A stretch of DNA of 64,000 nt from Blastomussa wellsi (taxonomy: Eukaryota; Cnidaria; Anthozoa; Scleractinia; Plerogyridae). Shown one piece after another: positions 52,601 to 61,500 of the stretch (the stretch's first letter is position 1; every line of letters starts with the position of its first letter). The stretch is taken from assembly GCA_947652115.1 (NCBI GenBank), contig OX393569.1:4576291-4640290 (forward strand), read 5' to 3'. The translations under genes and the position numbers were made by a program. The notes under the pieces were generated by a model. That model worked only from the letters and a program-made list of their open reading frames with translations. It was not told the origin of the DNA and did no database searches.

Positions 52601-55600
52601 AATAAAATGATTTCCTCAAAATAAAATGTAGATTAAAAACGGAAAACGCCAAGGAAAAAGCAATTATCTAAGGATATGTACCATTTACAGGAGTTGAACC
52701 TTTATACTGCTTTTCATTTAACTATAATTAAGCTTTCCTTTGACACGGAAATATATTTCGCAGTATGCGTATTACCGCCCGTTTTATGGGTGTTAACTTC
52801 CAACAGTAGACAATGGGATTCAAAGATGAATTGAACAACACCAGGATCCATGTATATAGAGCAGACACCTTCGTAACTGGACTTGATCCAGATAATACAA
52901 TGAAAGCTAAACTAAAACTGTGCGGCAAATAACAGGCCAAAAACACGAGATATATGTAGAATGTACCGAGAGCAGATTTGACCAAGCTTTTAACACTTGG
53001 CGCCATTTCTGCACAATTCTGATCTGCTTGTTGAACTTGCAGGGTTTGTATTTGCTTTTTATGGCGTTGTACGGCCAAATAAATCTTGCAATAAAGGACT
53101 GCTGAGACCACGTAACATATTACTCCATTTATAGCAAATACAACATAAGTAATATCGGTGGACACAAACACCCTGAATAAAGCAAGAAACGCACTTAACA
53201 CCCACATGGAGATCACTGCATAAACAACACGTTTGTGAGTCACAAGTTCCTGGTATCTGAGATGAAGATGAATTGCCAAGAATCTGTCCACACTTAGAGC
53301 TGCGATGCCTAAAAACGAAGCTTTAGACAGTAAGTTTGTGATGAATGTAAATGCGGTGTACGCATCGCAAGTTGGATAGCTTTCACTGTTTTGTTGCAAC
53401 CACCTGATTAGAAATGCGATGTTAAAAGGATGGCACAGTAAACCAACACCAAGATCAGAAACAGCAAGACTCAGAAGCAAGGTTTTTAGAGGCTTTGACA
53501 ACGCTGAACTTCTTCTTAGCGCCTGGATTATGAGGCTGTTGAACACGATGGCTGTATTGGCTAGGACAGCGTTCAAGACACAATTAACTATGTACCATGG
53601 ATAGAAGTCTTCAACTTCGTTATTCGTGGGCTGATATAGCAGCAGTTCACTACAGAGAGGATTTTTCATGATCTCGAATTTTTAATTCTGAAGGTTCAAG
53701 GTTAGTTCTTTGATTGTAAGACCGACGTTAACAAGTTAGAACCGTCCATATATTCGATAACACCTCTCAGATAACGTGACCAAGGCCCGGACACTTCAAT
53801 ATCTCAATATCCGAATATACTTCAAATGTTTATATAATATCCGATCGTAGAACACTTCAGAGTCCGAACACAAAATTTGGATGCCCCGTTCCAATTTTGA
53901 AAGCAAACCATCTAAAATAAGCAATAAAGAAAATTTGGCAATCTCCTGCTTGTGGCCATCTTCAAATTAAATTAATCAGAGCTACAGTAAAGCTCAATAA
54001 AGAAACGACAGTTTTCAATTTACAAAACATGTTTTGACATTCTCGTGGCATCTTCAGTTGCAAATGAGCTTTAACGGTTGTACATTTGAATTTCCATATT
54101 AAAGTACGTTACAAAATTACGCTTTAAAACTTAGATTACACGGTAAATGTCAGCGTCCGTTTGGAAAAACTATAGTAAAGTCGTCGGTGCCAGATAAAAT
54201 ATTTATCTGGAGGCCATTTTTCTGCCTACTAAAGGGTCTCGTACTTCATCGCCTGAACAAGCAAGAGGTAGTGTGTTGTTGTTTTCATTTCTTTCCCTTT
54301 CATTTCGTCATGTTTTGCTCGTTTCATTTCGTGCGGGCGTTAATTATTGCTAAAGAATTTAGGTTACAAATTTCATATGAATGGATATAAAAGTGTCGTG
54401 CAAAAATTCTGTGCGCAACATAAGAACAATTATTCATCCAGAATATATCGACTCATACTTTTCTTCCTTTTTAATTTAAATACGACTGGTTTAGTTCCAA
54501 CCGTCAGCTGAGTAAAAACGCATCGATAAAACAATTATTATTCCTTCATTTATTTCAGGTCAATCAAATTCCTCAATTCACAGATGTTTCCATGTAGGCG
54601 AGTAAACATACAATGCGCATGCGCTTGTTTTACCAAATTTTCGCATCTCCTCGAGATAGCGGATAAAAGGTTTCTATCTTACTGAAAATGATTTCCTTTT
54701 GTGCATGTAACGTTCCAAGAAAGCAAATTGGCAAAATTTATGCCAGCGCGAGTGCTCCATTTTTTGTACGGAATTCCAAAATTTAATAAGCGTCGAAACA
54801 AACAAAACTAGTATGCTTCTCTTTCCCTTTGTAACAAACGCCATTGCAGCTGTTGACACTCACGTTTCAAGCGTAGCTGTCTGGACGAAAGATCATATTA
54901 ACAACTGTCTACAGCAACTGTAAGTCGACAATTACTTCCGAGCGGTTAGCTCACAAGCGTGCGGGCAATTTTTTGCCTGGGGGGGGGGGGGGGGGCGGGG
55001 GCGGTGAACCATTTGCCCAAAAAATTCTCCCATGTTGTCTTGCCCAAATTTCTCTCCCTGCCCAAAAAACCTGAGTTGCCTAAAATTGGGGGGAAGAGGC
55101 TGCAAACCCCCCGGCCCCCACCCTGGCCCGTACACCTATGGGTTAGCTTAGTTGGGAGAGCGTCGGAGCACTGTGCGGGAGGTCTCGGGTTCGATTCCCA
55201 GACCTACCGGACAAACGCTTAGGCCTTAAAATAACTGAGGAGAACGTACTGCCTTTGCAATGACATCTGCAAATGGTTAGATCTTCTAGTCTTCTCGATA
55301 AACAGTAGGCCCCGCCTCCAGCATCTTCAACGTCACGGTCAGCCGGGGACGTTAAAGAACCCAAACAATACTCGTAAAGAGTAGGGCACTGAGTTCCCGG
55401 TGTTGTCGTCTGTTCTGTTGCGATGTGGAGGTTGGGGTGAGAAAAGGCTTGGAAATACTAGTCGTTCAAGCTACTCTAAAACCAGAGGATAATAAATATC
55501 CTGTTAGAGCAGAAAAAGAAAACAAAAAAATGGCAATTATTTTGTTTGCGCAATATGGGAAGAAAACGTGAGGGAATTTATTAGTTTGCGTCATACACAT

Positions 55601-58283
55601 CACGTGCTTTCGACAGTCTGTCACCAGTATACGTCTGTTAATACTGCGATAATGAAAACGTTCATCAGACTCATATCATGCTTTATGGCAAATATTAAAA
55701 TTTTGCAGGAAACTCTATTATTGGATTGCTCACATGGGGTGATCACGTGGGATGATGGCAACCTTGATTATAAACGAAAGAGAGCTGTAGAGCCCAGTCC
55801 AGTCGCGCGTCCAGTTTGTCCGCGATCTGGGAGCCTGGAACAAAACGGCCGGCGTTTAGTCTTGATGCAATGCTGATAAATATTGATAAATATTTACCAC
55901 ACATACATGGTGCCTACCCAGTGTTTTTCATTTTTCTGTAATGTTTTCGCTGTATATCAAAACGTGCCGAATATCACATCTTTTTGCAGTGTTCATAGTC
56001 CATCATATGTTTTCGCGCGCGCGATTGGCCTAAAAACGTCACGTGATGCTGGAAAAACTGGGGGATATCCGAGATTATTAAAAACTAGCTATGGTATATT
56101 CCTGAGTTCTGATGGGTTTAGAGGCAATGGTATATGATCTCATATACCATTGACCTACAAATATGGTAGGTGTACGCGTAAAAGAATGCATTTTTCGCAA
56201 TGTTTGTACAATATTTTTGGGCGTTTTTAACAACACAATTATTTCACTCGCGCTTGTTGGATATGAGATGGTTATAGCCAACTCGGCTTAAAGCGGAAAC
56301 GTCGGAATACGCGGCATGTCTACCTCATCTAACACCGGGTTGTCCAGTCCCGAACGTACCACTTGGTACTATGATTGAGCATGGGGCTCTAATAGCTTCC
56401 AGGCTGTGCTCTAAGAAAAATTACAAGGAGTCCGAAGGTTCCACACCATGAGATCCAGGGTGCCAATGAAAAAAGTAAGTAGTTTCAGTCTGGTCGCCCA
56501 AAGGCAAAAGTTAGTCGCTTGAGACACCTGGGCGCCCTTGGAGCACAGGCCTCGACTTCTATTTAAATGTCTGCAGAAGATTTTGCCACCTCGGTTTCCA
56601 TGTTTTTTAAAATTAAAACAAAACGTTAAATTAGAAAGAGAAAAGTCGAAACAAAAAAAAACATACGAGGAATCATAGAACGCCCTACTGTTCGCTTACG
56701 TTTCCCTCAGTTTTGACTCGGAAATATATTTCGCAGAATGTCCAGGACAGCACGACGAACGTGTCGCATCTTCCAGCAGTAAATAACAGGGTTCAAAGAT
56801 GAGTTTACGAACACCAGAGTCGTGGAACAGATTAAAATAGCTTTTACACTGGTGCTAAAGCCATTGATCGCTACGACAAAATTAGAGCATGCTTGCGGCA
56901 AATAACAGAGCAAGAACGCAACATATACGTAAAATATATCAACAGCGGACTTTCTCGACCTAGCAAAATTTGTCATTTCGACATTCTGTGCGTCTTGTTT
57001 CACTTGCAGGGCTTTAATTCGATTTCTGTGACGTCGTACGGCTAAATAAACCTTGCAATAAAGCACCGCCGAGAGAGCGAAACAAGCTATCCCAATAATG
57101 GCAACAAACACGAAGGCCACATTGCTAGAGCCGAGCCACGCAAATAACGAAAGAGATGAACTGAAGACCCATATTGAGATCACCACTGCTACAACGCGCC
57201 TGCGAGTTACAAGTTCCTGGTATCTGAGATGAAGATGAATAGCCAAGAATCTGTCCACACTCAAAGCCATAACCCCGAGAAATGACGTTACAGAAAAGAA
57301 GTACGACGTCAAGAGAAGCGTGGTGCATGAAGCGCTAGTAAAATTGTTTCCCTGTACCCAAATGACAAGCCGACTAAAGAACAAGGGCTCGACAAGTAAC
57401 CCAACACCAAGATCCGATACAGCAAGACTCAGAAGCAATGTTTTTAGAGGCTTTGACAACGAGGAAGTTCTTCTTAACGCCTGGACTGTGACGCTGTTGA
57501 ATATGACGGCGGTAATTGTTAGGAAAGCGTTCAATACTATATTGAATATGTACCATGAATATAAGTCCTTAGCCTCAGAATCCGTGGGATCGTTTATCAG
57601 CAATTGCTCACAGGTGAGATTTTCCATGGTCTTGTATGTTTTCAGCGGTGTGGTGCTTTTCTAAAATTCAGTGTTAAAAGTTCCGCTTGCTTTTTATCAT
57701 AATATTTCATCGCAATTTACATAAAGACTTCTTTATAGTACACATTTATTTTTAGACGCTTTAACATGTCAGGTCTCCGCCTTCAGTAGGTGTCTTAAAC
57801 ATCATCAAAAAATAAACTTAGGGAAAAGAAAAACGCTGAAAGTTTTGTTGAAACATAGATTTCACTTATCGAGATTTAATTTAGCCGTTCGAGTCGACTT
57901 CAGTGTAAAAATGCATTTTTTGCCACAAAGAAATTAGTAATCACCTGCAAACTCATAAATAATAAAATAATAAATGCAGAACGACGTTTAATTTTTTATT
58001 TAGATTGGAATACGATACGTTATCTTCCAATTGTCAACTTAGTAGTTAGCAGTTATTAAAATGCAGTTTATAAGTAGAGCGAGTTTCAAATGAGTGCCGT
58101 AAAACCAAAACCAAAGTAATTACTTTGGCCAATCACAAAGGACGGAGACAATCCAGTGAACCAATCAAAACTGGAAGTAATTACGCGTAGCCGACAAAAA
58201 GCGCGGGAAGTCACAATTGGTTTTGGTTTTACTTCTGATTGGTTGCAAAGTATTGCAAAACACTGAAGTGAAAACCGCTATAT

Positions 58284-58315
<32 letters not shown>

Positions 58316-58322
58316 TGAGCGA

Positions 58323-58358
<36 letters not shown>

Positions 58359-58514
58359 ATAGAAAACAATTTTTAAGTATTTTGAGGCAAAAATCAAGAA
58401 AAATCTTGCATTCAAAGAGCAACGCGCGCGCGATCGTTTTCTAACGGCGAATAGAAAAAAGTGGGAGAACCAATCAGATTCACGGATTTCCAATAGACCA
58501 CAGCTGAGTTTCTA

Positions 58515-58550
<36 letters not shown>

Positions 58551-58560
58551 TGAGCGAATT

Positions 58561-58593
<33 letters not shown>

Positions 58594-61500
58594 ATAGCGA
58601 GTCTAATTGTTTTAGTAGAAACTCAAAAGGTTTGCTTTCCAAAAACACGAGGCGATCGTTTTCTATCGGCGAACAGAAAACAGTGGGAGAACCAGTCAGA
58701 TTCGCGGATTTCCAACAGAACACAGCTGGGTTTCTACTAATAGCGGGTTATTGCTTGCCAGTACCTGTGGCATAACGAAAGCTACTGAAATGTTTGCAGG
58801 CCTCTGAAGAACACTAATTGCAAAGTACAAGCCTAAAGAAGCTATTCTCATTCCGGAATACCTAGATTTCCATTCCGGCTATTCTGCTTCTGGGAGCAGA
58901 ATAGCCGGACTATATTCTTATTCCGGACTATATATTCTTATTCCGGAATATCCCAAACGAACGCGCCCTTAGTAGCGGACATTTTGGATTCGACCTTCCG
59001 ATAAGACCCTGGGAACGAGGTCGAATCAAGCGGTTTTGCGGTATTCAGTGGTTTGACACACAAAAGAGGTTACTTGATCATTCTGTGTTGGGTTGACGAA
59101 TATGGTGGTGATTCTATCGTCTCGTTCAAATACCTCCTTAAGGGCACGTTTCCTGATAACGATGTTGTCGGCACGTTTGTTTAGTTGATCAACTTTTTCA
59201 ACCAAAGTCAAACTTGTACATGGTTGATTTAGTTCAAGTATCCTAAATGACACATTTTTAACCATACTGGTCTGAAACGGTGGATAAATATTTAACCAAA
59301 ATCAACCGAAAAAGGTTATTCGCAGTTGAATACGAAAAACCCAAACAAACCCGGACTATTAATTTCGGCTGTGTTGGGTAGAGAAAGTCAAACACAAACA
59401 GTTTGCTTCAATATACTGGTTTGAACTGAGTTAATAAGATCGGACTGACTGACAACAGAACACGACCAGAAAGAACCTACATGCAACTTCCAGAAACTTC
59501 TCCTTGTGCTTGTAAGCTGTACACAAACGTGTAAATCAGTCTTTTGTGAATTTTTGTCACTTTTCCAAGTCCTTCTTTTATAGTTTAATATAATATAGCT
59601 GTTACTAGTTGCCGTAGATATTGTGTGCTCTTCTTATATTTATATTTTGTATTCATGTATAATTTTAACTATTTTAGACTTCCTTCATAGCATAGAAATA
59701 CAATTACGTTTTTCCTCTTCTTTTTTTTCGTTTCTTTTTGTGTGTGCATTTGTACTTAAATCTTCTTGCTGACCTGTATTTTTATCTCTATTTAATACTG
59801 ATGTTAACTGGCTGCCTGGCTCCGCTAGCCCTTATGGTTACTCCAGGCAGCTAGTACTCCAATTTTACTATTAATATCTGCATTCCATTTTATAACTTTA
59901 TAGCAAGAATGAATGAGTACAAATAAAGATTGATTGAGGTCTTGACTGGCATAATTTCTTCCCGCGATGAGGGTACCTTAAAATTACATAATCTGTTCAC
60001 TTACCAGAGATTCCGCCCTTGGTGACGCTCCAGACTCTACCAGTAATCTAACAACCTCAACATGACCCGCCTCGGCTGCCATGTGCATAGGTGCATATCC
60101 ATTCTAAGTAGGGAAAAAGAAATGTTTTTTTAAAATTTAAAAAACGATCTCTGGTTAAAATGATTAAGAAACTACGAGCTTTCGACTGCCCGAACTGCAG
60201 TTTTCGACGGGTAAAATGATTGATAAGAAAGCGGCGAGGAAATTTAAATAATAAGTGTGAATAGCGAAACAATAAAAATGTAAATGATTATGAATGTTTG
60301 TTAAAAAGAATGTTGTATTGTCCCAGTAACGGGCAAGAATTGTTATCTGCGTTGGGTTTGACTCTGGTATGCCATGCTTCTAATGTTTCTCTGGTTCTGA
60401 AGGTGCCTTTGTCAATAATTAACGCGTTTTCAAAATAAATGACGTGGTTGTTGGACCAGGCGTGATAAGCAATTCTGGAACCTTTGGCCGCAGTTCTGGT
60501 AACGCTGCACGAAATTGTCCCAACTAGTACTAAAATTTGTTTTGATTTGTTTTTCAGTATTTGTTTTACATTTTCCAATTGACATTTCAAATCTTCAACA
60601 ATTTGGAACAAGGCAGTAAGCAAAGTTAATTTTATCTGTGTTGTTTCATACCTCATCAGGCGCGTTAATATCCGCTCCTTGTCCAATCAGCTGTGAGATG
60701 AGTTCTCGATGTCCATTGGCTGCGGCCAGGTGCATGGCGGTTCTGCCAATCTTGTCCTTGACATGAAGCTGCAGTGTTGACTTACTTAATAAAATACTGA
60801 CAACCTCAGAGTGGCCATTCTCTGCAGCTAAATGAAGGGGAATAGAACCCTAGACCGGGGGGAAAAAGCTAATTAGAATCAACTTCCTCAGTCCAACTGG
60901 AATGTAAGGCATGGTTGGTATAGGATTTCATGGCGCCGAAACCAATTGTGGAATTACAAGCATTTTAGGCATCCTACTGATGAACGGTTATGACAATAAG
61001 ATTTTTTTTTTACAGGAGCCAACATTGAGATTGTGGTCTGTGCCCTTTGAATCGTCATTTTTTGTCCCGGCTGGAAGAATCATTTGTCAAAAGAATAACA
61101 TAACAGTTTGTGTCTAAATTTTTCAAAATACTTATTTGTAATGATCCGTCTCAATCTTCTCCATCCTTAACCATAATTGTTTCGCGTTGGTTTAGGATCA
61201 CCTCTTTGGTGTTTTTCTTCCTTAGTAAACTATTAGTTTTAGGTTTCCTTCATTGTAAGGGAAATTTGGTTCGTCGCAAGATATGACTCAAAATATCGTT
61301 ACGTAGCTCCTTTAAAGAGTTATAGTCAAAATGGAGTTTAAAAGCTTCACTTAATTATATCTAATGGGAAGTGAAAGGAACATCAACATAACCAAAAAAA
61401 CATAAAAGAGGCTAGGCGGGCCATGGTAACTTTTTCCATACAAATCTCTAAATTAAGAAAAGTCACACACAAGAACGACACTGAAACACTATTAATTTTC

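Noticed and set aside
55140..55210. tRNA gene
   Set aside because: A and B boxes are present but the acceptor arms do not pair and a long SINE body follows.
59026..59265. 79-codon - strand frame as a gene or TRPN exon
   Set aside because: No ankyrin pattern, no family recognised, and splice sites at its edges are not convincing.
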